Shown piece by piece: positions 23,156 to 29,655 of a DNA stretch of 38,970 nucleotides. Position numbers and translations under genes: made by a program. The DNA is taken from the NCBI GenBank assembly GCA_031430645.1, contig JANPBY010000057.1:1-38970 (forward strand), read 5' to 3'. The notes under the pieces are model-generated. The model did not search any database, was not told the origin of the DNA, and was given only the letters and a program-made list of their open reading frames with translations. Position 1 is the stretch's first letter. Each line of letters begins with the position of its first letter. Source of the stretch: JANPBY01 sp031430645 (GTDB taxonomy: Bacteria > Actinomycetota > Actinomycetes > DATJPE01).

Positions 23156-23185
23156 AAAGGTAAGGCATACCTAACTTCTAGACAA
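23156..23185 (-). promoter_or_regulatory. efeU promoter with DtxR/IdeR-type iron box
   Basis: Minus strand: -35 TTGTCT (plus 23180-23185), 17-base spacer, -10 TACCTT (23157-23162), start codon seven bases further on. The 19-mer TTAGGTATGCCTTACCTTT (23156-23174) agrees with the IdeR/DmdR consensus TTAGGTTAGGCTAACCTAA at 13 positions, with the TTAGGT half and the ACCT core best kept. Binding would cover the -10 element, as expected for iron-dependent repression. Confidence 0.7.
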
Positions 23186-23449
23186 GTCTCGCGAACTGGG
23201 CTCCCCGAGCGCAGCGCGCAGTCGGTCGGCGTCCACCGTCCAAAAACAGTGCTGAGCTCCGTCCACGAGCACCACGGGGATCTCCTCCCAGTAGCGGTCG
23301 GTCAGCGCGGGATCGGCGAGGATGTCGCGCTCCTCCCACCCAACCCCCAGGTCGCCACAGACGCTGGACACGACCGCCCTCGCGTCGTCGCAGAGATGGC
23401 AGCCAGGCTTCCCGAGAAGGGTGACTCGATGGAGGCCCGCTGGATCCAT
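23171..23449 (-). CDS. Glutaredoxin family protein (DUF836-like)
   Basis: A 92-residue thioredoxin-fold protein. The redox motif is GKPGCHLCDDA (CXXC), and the cis-proline is in WEEIPVVLVDG. In actinobacteria such proteins usually lie next to rex and hemA; here the efe genes are in between. I chose the ATG at 23449 because the fold begins right after it (MDPAGLHRVTLLGKPG) and it follows the acyl-CoA synthetase stop by eight bases. A longer frame to 23545 adds an Arg/Gly-rich stretch that overlaps the synthetase gene. Its 3' end carries the efeU promoter and iron box. Confidence 0.88.
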   Translation of the reverse strand: MDPAGLHRVTLLGKPGCHLCDDARAVVSSVCGDLGVGWEERDILADPALTDRYWEEIPVVLVDGAQHCFWTVDADRLRAALGEPSSRDLSRS

Positions 23450-23457
23450 GAAGAGCC

Positions 23458-24978
23458 CTACATGCCTTCGCGGAGCTGACCCTTCGCGACCTTGCCCGTG
23501 GCCGTGTGGGGCAGGCGGTCCACGAGAGCCACGACGGTCGGACACTTGAATCGGGCGAGCCGAGTGGCGGCAAAGGCCGTCACCGAGGCTTCGTTCAGGT
23601 CCGCGCCCGGCCGCGCCACGATGTAGGCCTTGACGGCCTCACCGGTCTGCGGATGCAGAACGCCGATCACGGCCACTTCCGAGATGTCTGGGTGGCCGAT
23701 GAGCGCATCCTCGACCTCGCGGGGATAGACGTTGAAACCGTTGACGATGACGAGCTCCTTGCGGCGGTCGACGAGCACCAGGTCGCCGTCTTCGTCGAAG
23801 TACGCCACGTCGCCGGTCGGGAACCAACCCTCCGCGTCCGGGCCGTCGGAACCGTCCGGCCAGTACCCCGAGAACAAGTTGGCGCCACGGATCACAATCT
23901 CTCCGGGATCGCCTTCCTCGACGGGGTCGCCTTCCTCGTCGACGAGCCGCACCTCGACACCTGGCAACGGCCGCCCCACCGAGCCCGGCTTCGCGACGCC
24001 TCCGACGAGCGTCGAGGCGACTCCGGGCGCCGCCTCGGTCAGGCCATACCCCTCGAACACCGGGAGCCCGCAGGCAGTGGCGATCTCCTCAAAAACCTTC
24101 GGTGCCATGGGCGCGGCTCCCGTGAAGAGCATCCGCACCGAGGCGAAGGCCTCGCGAAGCCCCGGACGAGTGCTCCACGCCACAAACATCGGCGGGGCCC
24201 CAGGAATGTTGGTCACCCCGCGACGCCGAACGATCTCGAGGGTCGCGTCAGGATCGAAGCGCTCGACCAGTACGGCCGTTGCGGCCTGGTCAGCAACCGA
24301 GGCCAGGGTGCCGTTCAGGGAGTAGACGTGGAACATCGGGAGCACGAGCAGGACGACGTCGTCGGCTCGGACACTCTCGGTCTCAACTGCGGCCACGTTC
24401 GCCACGTTGGCGAGCAGTGCCCGGTGGGTCAGCATCGCGCCCTTGGCACGACCACTGGTGCCGGAAGTGAACAACAGGAGCGCGACGCTCTCCGGGTCGG
24501 TCGTCACCGGTTCGGGGGTCGCTGGTACCTCCATGGAGGCGTACGACTGCGTGGGCGCGTCTCCTTCGTCGCCGCCCTCGGCTCCGACGACCACTGCTCC
24601 GACGACCACCAAGGGAAGCTCCGGTGCTGCAGCGGACACAGCCTGCAGGACGTCTGCGCTCACGATGCCGACGGCGGCCGCAGCGTCCTCCAGGAGGCTG
24701 GCCAACTCGTACTCGGTCAGGCCGGGGTTCAGGGGGACCGCAACGAAGCCGCCGCGCAAGGCACCGAAGTAGGCGGCGGCGAACTCCCAGCAGGTGCCCA
24801 GCACCAGAACCACCCGGTCGCCGGGCTGAAGGCCCCGAGCCTGGAGGGCCGCGGCTGCCGCGTCCACGGCGACGTCCAGCTCGGACCACGTCAGCGTCGC
24901 CGCATCACTCACCAGCGCGGGATGCCCAGGGCGCCGCTCGGCAGCTTCGCGGACGAGATCGGCCAGGTTTGAGCGCAC
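23458..24978 (-). CDS. AMP-forming acyl-CoA synthetase / ligase
   Basis: 506 residues. It activates a carboxylic acid with ATP and joins it to CoA. Family motifs: the ATP loop LLFTSGTSGRAKGAMLTH, the FEGYGLTEAAP motif, the WFPTGDVAYFDEDGD block, the RRKELVIVNGFNVYPREVE hinge, and the catalytic lysine in HTATGKVAKGQL near the C-terminus. The chain length of the substrate cannot be read from sequence; a medium- or long-chain fatty acid is plausible. I chose GTG at 24978 (MRSNLADLVREAAER) because upstream residues are non-family and would overlap the divergent HAD gene. It stands 29 bases from that gene. The stop is eight bases before the glutaredoxin start. Confidence 0.93.
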   Translation of the reverse strand: MRSNLADLVREAAERRPGHPALVSDAATLTWSELDVAVDAAAAALQARGLQPGDRVVLVLGTCWEFAAAYFGALRGGFVAVPLNPGLTEYELASLLEDAAAAVGIVSADVLQAVSAAAPELPLVVVGAVVVGAEGGDEGDAPTQSYASMEVPATPEPVTTDPESVALLLFTSGTSGRAKGAMLTHRALLANVANVAAVETESVRADDVVLLVLPMFHVYSLNGTLASVADQAATAVLVERFDPDATLEIVRRRGVTNIPGAPPMFVAWSTRPGLREAFASVRMLFTGAAPMAPKVFEEIATACGLPVFEGYGLTEAAPGVASTLVGGVAKPGSVGRPLPGVEVRLVDEEGDPVEEGDPGEIVIRGANLFSGYWPDGSDGPDAEGWFPTGDVAYFDEDGDLVLVDRRKELVIVNGFNVYPREVEDALIGHPDISEVAVIGVLHPQTGEAVKAYIVARPGADLNEASVTAFAATRLARFKCPTVVALVDRLPHTATGKVAKGQLREGM

Positions 24979-24999
24979 CTGCGGAGTCTCGCATACGCT
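24969..24999 (+). promoter_or_regulatory. Promoter of the HAD-IB phosphatase gene, probably leaderless
   Basis: TTGAGC (24969-24974), a 19-base spacer and TACGCT (24994-24999), followed eight bases later by the GTG start. There is no Shine-Dalgarno sequence. The -35 falls inside the start region of the divergent acyl-CoA synthetase. Confidence 0.45.
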
Positions 25000-25007
25000 C
25001 GCTCCTC

Positions 25008-25934
25008 GTGAGCGCCGAGCAGAAGACCCCACCGACCGACAACCCACCGTCGCCGGCGTCCAAACCCCCCGTCGTCCTTTCACCGGCAGTGATCGCCGGA
25101 CAGGCCGCCGCTGCCGCCGCAGAGGTCGAGGCCGCGCTCAGCGTCACCCCGGATCCGACCGCCGCGGCGTTCTTCGATATCGACAACACCGTCGTGCGCG
25201 GTGCATCCATCTTCTATTTCGCGATGGGTCTTGCGCAGCGGAAGTTCTTCACGGTCGGCGACGTCGTGGGATTCGTACGGGGTCAAGTGAAGTTTCGGGT
25301 CGGCGGGGAGGACATGGGGGATATGGCCTCGGCGACCGAGACCGCCCTGGGCTTCGTCCGCGGCCATGAGGTCGCCGAGGTCGTCATGCTCGGACGCGAG
25401 ATCTTCGACGAACGGATCGTCGGCAAGGTCTACCCCGGCACCTTGGCCATGGCCCGTGGTCACCTCGACGCCGGGCAACGCGTCTGGCTGGTCTCGGCAG
25501 CACCGGTCGAGCTTGCGACAATCATCGCCAAGCGGCTCGGCCTGACCGGAGCCCTCGGCACGGTGTCGGAGATCCGCGGCGGGGTCTACACCGGAAACCT
25601 TGTGGGCCATCCCTTGCACGGACCGGCCAAGGCAGAGGCCGTACGTGCTCTGGCCGAACGCGAGGGGCTCGACCTGTCGCGCTGCGCGGCGTACTCCGAC
25701 TCGAGCAACGACATCCCGATGCTGTCCCTGGTCGGCGACCCGTGCGCAGTCAACCCCGACTCCGGGCTGCGCGCGCATGCGCGAGCCCTGGGCTGGCGGG
25801 TCGTCGACTACCGCACGGGCCGCAAGGCCGCCAAGATCGGCGTGCCCGCTGCCGCCGGGCTCGGCCTGCTCGCTGGCCTCGCAGTAGGGGCGATCGCCTT
25901 CGATCGGCGGAGGCAGGCCCGCTCCCGCCCTTGA
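25008..25934 (+). CDS. HAD-IB family phosphatase with C-terminal membrane anchor
   Basis: A 308-residue SerB-like hydrolase. Motif I is FFDIDNTVVRG (nucleophile Asp), motif II the serine in WLVSAAPVE, and motif III the aspartates in YSDSSNDIPML. The last 40 residues contain one hydrophobic helix (GVPAAAGLGLLAGLAVGAIAF) and a basic tail, a probable membrane anchor. The substrate may be a phospholipid head-group or acyl precursor rather than phosphoserine, since a lipid acyltransferase and an acyl-CoA synthetase are close. The GTG at 25008 is chosen because everything upstream is antisense to the synthetase. It resembles the protein annotated SerB1 near hemA in mycobacteria. Its stop overlaps the -35 of the PadR promoter. 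Confidence 0.9.
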   Translation: MSAEQKTPPTDNPPSPASKPPVVLSPAVIAGQAAAAAAEVEAALSVTPDPTAAAFFDIDNTVVRGASIFYFAMGLAQRKFFTVGDVVGFVRGQVKFRVGGEDMGDMASATETALGFVRGHEVAEVVMLGREIFDERIVGKVYPGTLAMARGHLDAGQRVWLVSAAPVELATIIAKRLGLTGALGTVSEIRGGVYTGNLVGHPLHGPAKAEAVRALAEREGLDLSRCAAYSDSSNDIPMLSLVGDPCAVNPDSGLRAHARALGWRVVDYRTGRKAAKIGVPAAAGLGLLAGLAVGAIAFDRRRQARSRP

Positions 25935-25959
25935 CGCCGGGAAGATATCTTCCTATAAA
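25931..25959 (+). promoter_or_regulatory. PadR promoter with palindromic operator in the spacer
   Basis: -35 TTGACG (25931-25936), exactly 17 bases, -10 TATAAA (25954-25959), then six bases to the PadR ATG, which suggests a leaderless mRNA. The spacer holds a perfect 14-base palindrome, GGAAGATATCTTCC (25940-25953). A repressor bound there would block RNA polymerase, so PadR autorepression is likely. Confidence 0.82.
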
Positions 25960-25965
25960 TAGTCC

Positions 25966-26361
25966 ATGGCCCGACGTGCTCCCGGCTCCTTGCTCCCCCT
26001 CGAGATCGACCTGCTGATCGCGGGGGTGGACCTCAACCGGTCCGGTGTGCCCGAGTTCCACGGCTACGCCGTTGCCGCCTCGCTGGCCGACGCGACGGGT
26101 GCCAAGCGCCTGACGGCGCACGGCACTCTCTACAAAGCCTTGGGGCGCCTCGCTGACGCGGGCCTCCTGGAGTCACGCTGGGAGGACCCGTCAGTCGCAG
26201 AGTCAGAGGGTCGCCCCCGACGGCGGTTGTACCGCGTGACCAGCAGTGGCGCGGTTGCCGCGGCCGAGAACCGCTTGCCAGCAGCCGCGATGAGACCGAA
26301 GGCTGGACCGCAGCGGGGCCGAGCTGCCAGGCACCCCGCCTCCGGACCGAGTCCCGCATGA
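25966..26361 (+). CDS. PadR family transcriptional regulator
   Basis: A 131-residue winged-helix repressor. The PadR features are LTAHGTLYKALGRLADAGLLESRWE (recognition helix region), followed by the RPRRRLYRVTSSGAVAAAE wing and the start of the dimerisation helix. The C-terminal arm is short and ends in a basic Pro/Ala-rich tail. The ATG overlaps no other gene; it lies six bases after a -10 element. Its stop overlaps the next gene as ATGA. PadR proteins are often paired with a HAAS-domain membrane protein, which is what follows here. The ligand is unknown. Confidence 0.93.
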   Translation: MARRAPGSLLPLEIDLLIAGVDLNRSGVPEFHGYAVAASLADATGAKRLTAHGTLYKALGRLADAGLLESRWEDPSVAESEGRPRRRLYRVTSSGAVAAAENRLPAAAMRPKAGPQRGRAARHPASGPSPA

Positions 26362-27050
26362 CGACCCCGACCGTGAGGACTTCGGTGCCCGGACCCCCTC
26401 CACTGGGGACCCGACTGGCCCAGAGCTGGACGCACGCCTACACCCGACGACTCAGGCCCGAGACGGCCGCGGCTCGACGTGACGAGATCGCCGCTGACCT
26501 CCACGACCACCTGGCGGCCGCGCGTACGGCTGGCCAGCCCGACAGTGTCACCGCCCGCGCGATCGCGGCCCGCATGCTCCTCGGCGTCCCCGCCGACCTC
26601 TCCTGGCGTCACCACCACCTGGGCGTCAAACGGCGCGCAGAGCGGAAGGAGAACGTCATGAGTCAGCCCGCCACCAGTCAGCCGTCCACCAACCGGGGAG
26701 CGCACTTCAGCGCCGCCCTCGCAGGAGCACTCGTCGTCGGCTGGATCGTATTCATCGGCGTCGGATCGACGATGTACGCCATCGACAATGACTCGTCCGT
26801 CAACTGGGGGGCGGGCGCATTCGTCGTCATTCTGGTGGCAGTCGGCGTCCTAGGCCTGGTGCGGCTTGCCCGGGATACCTCGAGCGGACCCTTTCTTCTC
26901 GCAGCTGCGGCCTTCGGCTCCACGATCCCGTTCTTCTGGGCGCCGCTCATCCCGCTCGTGGGGTTGGCCTTCGCCGCTGGGTTTATCGCCTACGGCATGT
27001 CGGTGAAGGCGAATTCCGACGCGGGCAGCCTCGAACCCAGTCAGACCTAG
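26358..27050 (+). CDS. HAAS-type PadR-associated membrane protein
   Basis: 230 residues. Residues about 18-95 (LAQSWTHAYTRRLRP, RDEIAADLHDHLAAAR, ARMLLGVPADLSWRHH) match the HAAS helical domain that accompanies PadR regulators, also seen as a prefix in permeases. Residues about 115-218 hold three or four transmembrane helices. It is translationally coupled to padR (ATGA), so the two probably act together in envelope signalling. An in-frame ATG at 26658 (MSQPATSQPST) has a strong AAGGAG seven bases upstream and could give a separate 130-residue membrane-only product. Ends 14 bases before a strong hairpin. Confidence 0.88.
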   Translation: MTTPTVRTSVPGPPPLGTRLAQSWTHAYTRRLRPETAAARRDEIAADLHDHLAAARTAGQPDSVTARAIAARMLLGVPADLSWRHHHLGVKRRAERKENVMSQPATSQPSTNRGAHFSAALAGALVVGWIVFIGVGSTMYAIDNDSSVNWGAGAFVVILVAVGVLGLVRLARDTSSGPFLLAAAAFGSTIPFFWAPLIPLVGLAFAAGFIAYGMSVKANSDAGSLEPSQT

Positions 27051-27063
27051 TCGGCTGCGGACC

Positions 27064-27111
27064 ACCGGCGGCGGGAGCGGATCCCCGCCAGGAGAGGCTC
27101 CCGCCGCCGGT
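27064..27111. terminator. Bidirectional terminator hairpin
   Basis: ACCGGCGGCGGGAGC (27064-27078) pairs perfectly over 15 bases with GCTCCCGCCGCCGGT (27097-27111), with an 18-base loop. It lies between the convergent HAAS and acyltransferase genes. There is no T-run, which is common in high-GC actinobacteria. Confidence 0.8.
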
Positions 27112-27120
27112 TCGCCCCCC

Positions 27121-28131
27121 TCAGAAAAAGACGGAGCGGCGCTGCATGAGCAGCCGATAGAGCGTGTGCTGAATGGTCTCTCGGACCTGGTCGGTGATGT
27201 TGAACACCAACATGGGGTCGTCGGCCGCACCGTCGGGGTATTCGTCGGTGGGGATCGGCTCACCGAACTCGATGATCCACTTGCTAGGCAGGGGGATCAG
27301 GCCCAGCGGACCCAGCCAGGGAAACGTCGGGGTGATCGGGACGTACGGCACGCCGATGGCGCGCGCGACCGTCTTGAGGTTGCCGATGATCGGGTAGATC
27401 TCCTCGGCACCGACGATGGAGACCGGGATGATCGGCACCTTGGCCCGCAGGGCCGCCGCGACGAAACCGCCACGGCCAAAGCGCTGCAGCTTGTATCGCT
27501 CGGAGAACGGTTTGCCGACGCCCTTGAAGCCCTCCGGCCAGACACCGACCACCTCACCGCGCCCAAGCAGTCGCTCGGCGTCGGCGTTGCAGGCGACGGT
27601 GGCACCGGACTTGCGAGCGAACTCCGAGACCACCGGCATCGAGAACACCAAGTCGGCGCCCAACATGCGCAACGCTCGCTGCTGAGGGTGATGGTCGAGG
27701 AGTGCCAGCTGAGTCATGATCGAGTCGATCGCGATGGTGCCGGAATGGTTGGCCACGATCAACGCGCCGCCATCGCCAGGGACGTTTTCCAGGCCGCGGG
27801 TCTCGATCCGGAACCAGTGCTTGTAGAGCGGCCGCAGCCAGGCCAGGAGCACCTTGTCGGTGAGCTCGGGGTCGTACCCGAAGTCGTCGACCTGGTAGTC
27901 ACCGGTGATCCGGCGGCGCAAGAACGCCAACGTCGAGGCGAGCTTCGCATCGAGGGACTCCGCGGTCGACCTGGCCTCTGAAGATTCGACCTCGGGCTCG
28001 ACCTCGGTCGGTTCAACATCGGGCTCAACCTTGGGCGCCGGCCGGACGCGGGGGACAGCTTTGGGCTTGGGCTTGGTCGTCCTTCGGCGCGGCGGCTGAC
28101 CGTCGATCGGGATGACGCGCGCGTCGGTCAT
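27121..28131 (-). CDS. Lysophospholipid acyltransferase (PlsC-like)
   Basis: A 336-residue acyltransferase likely to transfer an acyl group to a lysophospholipid or glycerol-phosphate acceptor at the membrane. The family regions are VANHSGTIAIDSIM (H129, D136) and VWPEGFKGVGKPFSERYKLQRFGRGGFV. The spacing H-X6-D differs from the usual H-X4-D motif. The first 65 residues are disordered, with a Pro/Glu/Val-rich segment. ATG overlaps the stop of the epimerase-like gene as ATGA, so the two are coupled. The pair corresponds to adjacent genes near proC in mycobacteria. Confidence 0.9.
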   Translation of the reverse strand: MTDARVIPIDGQPPRRRTTKPKPKAVPRVRPAPKVEPDVEPTEVEPEVESSEARSTAESLDAKLASTLAFLRRRITGDYQVDDFGYDPELTDKVLLAWLRPLYKHWFRIETRGLENVPGDGGALIVANHSGTIAIDSIMTQLALLDHHPQQRALRMLGADLVFSMPVVSEFARKSGATVACNADAERLLGRGEVVGVWPEGFKGVGKPFSERYKLQRFGRGGFVAAALRAKVPIIPVSIVGAEEIYPIIGNLKTVARAIGVPYVPITPTFPWLGPLGLIPLPSKWIIEFGEPIPTDEYPDGAADDPMLVFNITDQVRETIQHTLYRLLMQRRSVFF

Positions 28132-29156
28132 GGTCGCCGGCCTGTGCCAACGACCGACAGCAGGTGCTGCTCGAGGGACTCGAGGCGCTCCGGAGGCATC
28201 CGTCGGTTGAGCTCACCCGCGGCGACGAAGGCGGCGAAGGTCTCCGCCGTCGTGTAGCGAGGTTCGAAGCCAAGCAGCGACGTCATTCGCGTGGTGTCCA
28301 AACCCCGGCCGTACGTCAGGAAGTTCACCTGCTCAGGGGAGAAGTCGATGGCCCTGGCGCGACGCACGAACCCCCCGGCCATGGTGACGAACGGCGCGAG
28401 CAGAGGCAGGGTTAGTCGCCCGGCCCGGTGGACGGCCTGAGAAAGCAGCAGCATGCCGTCACCCGCGATGTTGTAGGTGCCGGGACGCTCGCTGACGGTC
28501 GCGAGCAGCAGCGAGTCGAGCAGGTCATCCTCGTGAACAAATTGCATCCGCGGGTCGAACCCGAGGACTGTGGGCACGACCGGCAACTCGAAGTACGCCG
28601 ACAGGGGGGTCTTGATCCCAGGTCCCAAGCAGTTAGCAAAGCGCAACGTGGTCACCGAGACATCGGGGCGTCGCCTCGAGAACCCGCGGACGTACCCCTC
28701 AACCTCCACGGAGTCCTTGGCGAACCCCGAGCGTGGAAGTCGCTTGGGCTCCATGTCTTCCGTGAACAATGCGGGGTCCCTCGGGGAGGCGCCATAGACC
28801 GTCGAGGATGACTTCACGACCAGTCGCTTGACGCTGTCTGCCTTTTGGCAGGCGGCCAGCAACTGCATCGTCCCGATGACATTGACCTCCTTCATCAGCG
28901 AACGCCCACCTGCAGACAGCGGGGTGGCGATGACGCTCATGTGAACGACGGTGTCGACATCGGCCGCGGAGATGACCTTGGCGATGATCGGGTTGCGGAT
29001 GTCTGCGCGGACGAACTCAGCACCGCCGAGGTCAGAGCGTGGGGGCACCACATCGACACCGATCACCCGATCGATGGTCGGATCTGCGGTTAGGAGACGC
29101 GCGAAGCGACCGCCGAGGTGTCGGGACACCCCGGTCACCAAAACGGTACGGGCCAC
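28128..29156 (-). CDS. Extended SDR / NAD-dependent epimerase-like protein, catalytic Tyr absent
   Basis: A 342-residue Rossmann-fold protein. The dinucleotide motif is TGVSRHLGGRF (residues 8-18), and the acidic VIGVDVVPPR suggests NAD. The usual YXXXK active site reads SGFAK (143-147): the lysine K147 is kept but the tyrosine is Ser143. From memory the mycobacterial relative annotated GalE2 also lacks the tyrosine (QGFPK), so this may be a family trait and the protein may not be a true epimerase. GTG start with GAGG six bases upstream, 15 bases after the bS22 stop. Coupled to the acyltransferase gene downstream, suggesting a joint role in lipid or envelope metabolism. Confidence 0.9.
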   Translation of the reverse strand: MARTVLVTGVSRHLGGRFARLLTADPTIDRVIGVDVVPPRSDLGGAEFVRADIRNPIIAKVISAADVDTVVHMSVIATPLSAGGRSLMKEVNVIGTMQLLAACQKADSVKRLVVKSSSTVYGASPRDPALFTEDMEPKRLPRSGFAKDSVEVEGYVRGFSRRRPDVSVTTLRFANCLGPGIKTPLSAYFELPVVPTVLGFDPRMQFVHEDDLLDSLLLATVSERPGTYNIAGDGMLLLSQAVHRAGRLTLPLLAPFVTMAGGFVRRARAIDFSPEQVNFLTYGRGLDTTRMTSLLGFEPRYTTAETFAAFVAAGELNRRMPPERLESLEQHLLSVVGTGRRP

Positions 29157-29171
29157 GCAGAGCCTCGCGCG

Positions 29172-29270
29172 CTACTTCTTGTTACGGCGCTGGACGCGGG
29201 TCTTCTTGAGCAGCTTGCGGTGCTTCTTCTTCGCCATGCGCTTGCGGCGCTTCTTGATGACGGAACCCAC
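29172..29270 (-). CDS. Small ribosomal subunit protein bS22 (AURKAIP1/COX24 domain)
   Basis: A 32-residue, extremely basic protein starting MGSVIKKRRKRMAKKKHRK. It matches the AURKAIP1/COX24-type peptide known from the mycobacterial ribosome as bS22. It binds rRNA in the 30S subunit. GTG start with GAGG nine bases upstream. It lies between the small helix-turn-helix gene and the epimerase-like gene, the same order as in mycobacteria near proC. The 122 bases upstream hold a GTCGCTGAGCGAC dyad but no convincing promoter. Confidence 0.93.
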   Translation of the reverse strand: MGSVIKKRRKRMAKKKHRKLLKKTRVQRRNKK

Positions 29271-29392
29271 GGGTGTACCTCGAGGTCTTCTGCTCAGGGG
29301 AGAAACGGGACGGGCGGTCAGTTCAGACGTGCTGGTGTCGCTCAGCGACGCTTCAGGGTACCCGCAGGCAACACGTGCGCACGACGGCCGGT

Positions 29393-29602
29393 TCAGCCAG
29401 CTTCGACGAAGGAGTCCCGCAGGTAGTCACTGACGGCCTGTTCCGGAACTCGGAAGGAGCGACCCACCCGGATCGCGGGCATGTCACCCGCGTGCACGAG
29501 TCGGTAGACCGTCATCTTCGAGACCCGCATGGCCGCAGCCACCTCAGCCACCGTCAGGAAGCGCACCTCTGCCAGAGGACGCTCTCCATTACCTACCGCC
29601 AT
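29393..29602 (-). CDS. Small MerR/excisionase-type DNA-binding protein
   Basis: A 69-residue helix-turn-helix protein of the excisionase-like family: FLTVAEVAAAMRVSKMTVYRLVHAGDMPAIRVGRSFRVPEQAVSDYL (helices and wing visible from residue 15 to 61; the key block is MRVSKMTVYRLV). Despite the excisionase name there is no integrase or phage gene nearby; the same small gene precedes bS22 in mycobacteria, so it is a chromosomal regulator. ATG at 29602 has no Shine-Dalgarno sequence but a TACGAT -10 seven bases upstream, so it is probably leaderless. Targets are unknown. Confidence 0.9.
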   Translation of the reverse strand: MAVGNGERPLAEVRFLTVAEVAAAMRVSKMTVYRLVHAGDMPAIRVGRSFRVPEQAVSDYLRDSFVEAG

Positions 29603-29609
29603 GACTCAG

Positions 29610-29615
29610 ATCGTA
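29610..29615 (-). promoter_or_regulatory. -10 element of the small HTH gene
   Basis: TACGAT on the minus strand, seven bases before the ATG. No good -35 is seen. Supports a leaderless transcript. Confidence 0.45.
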
Positions 29616-29655
29616 GTGAGGACCAGGCCCAGGCGCAGAAGAACTTCAAGAAAGT

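Noticed and set aside
24624..25007. Plus-strand extension of the HAD gene
   Set aside because: Antisense to the acyl-CoA synthetase and of Arg/Pro-rich shadow composition; GTG at 25008 fits better.
29393..29602. Phage excisionase
   Set aside because: No integrase or other phage genes; the same gene is in a conserved chromosomal context.
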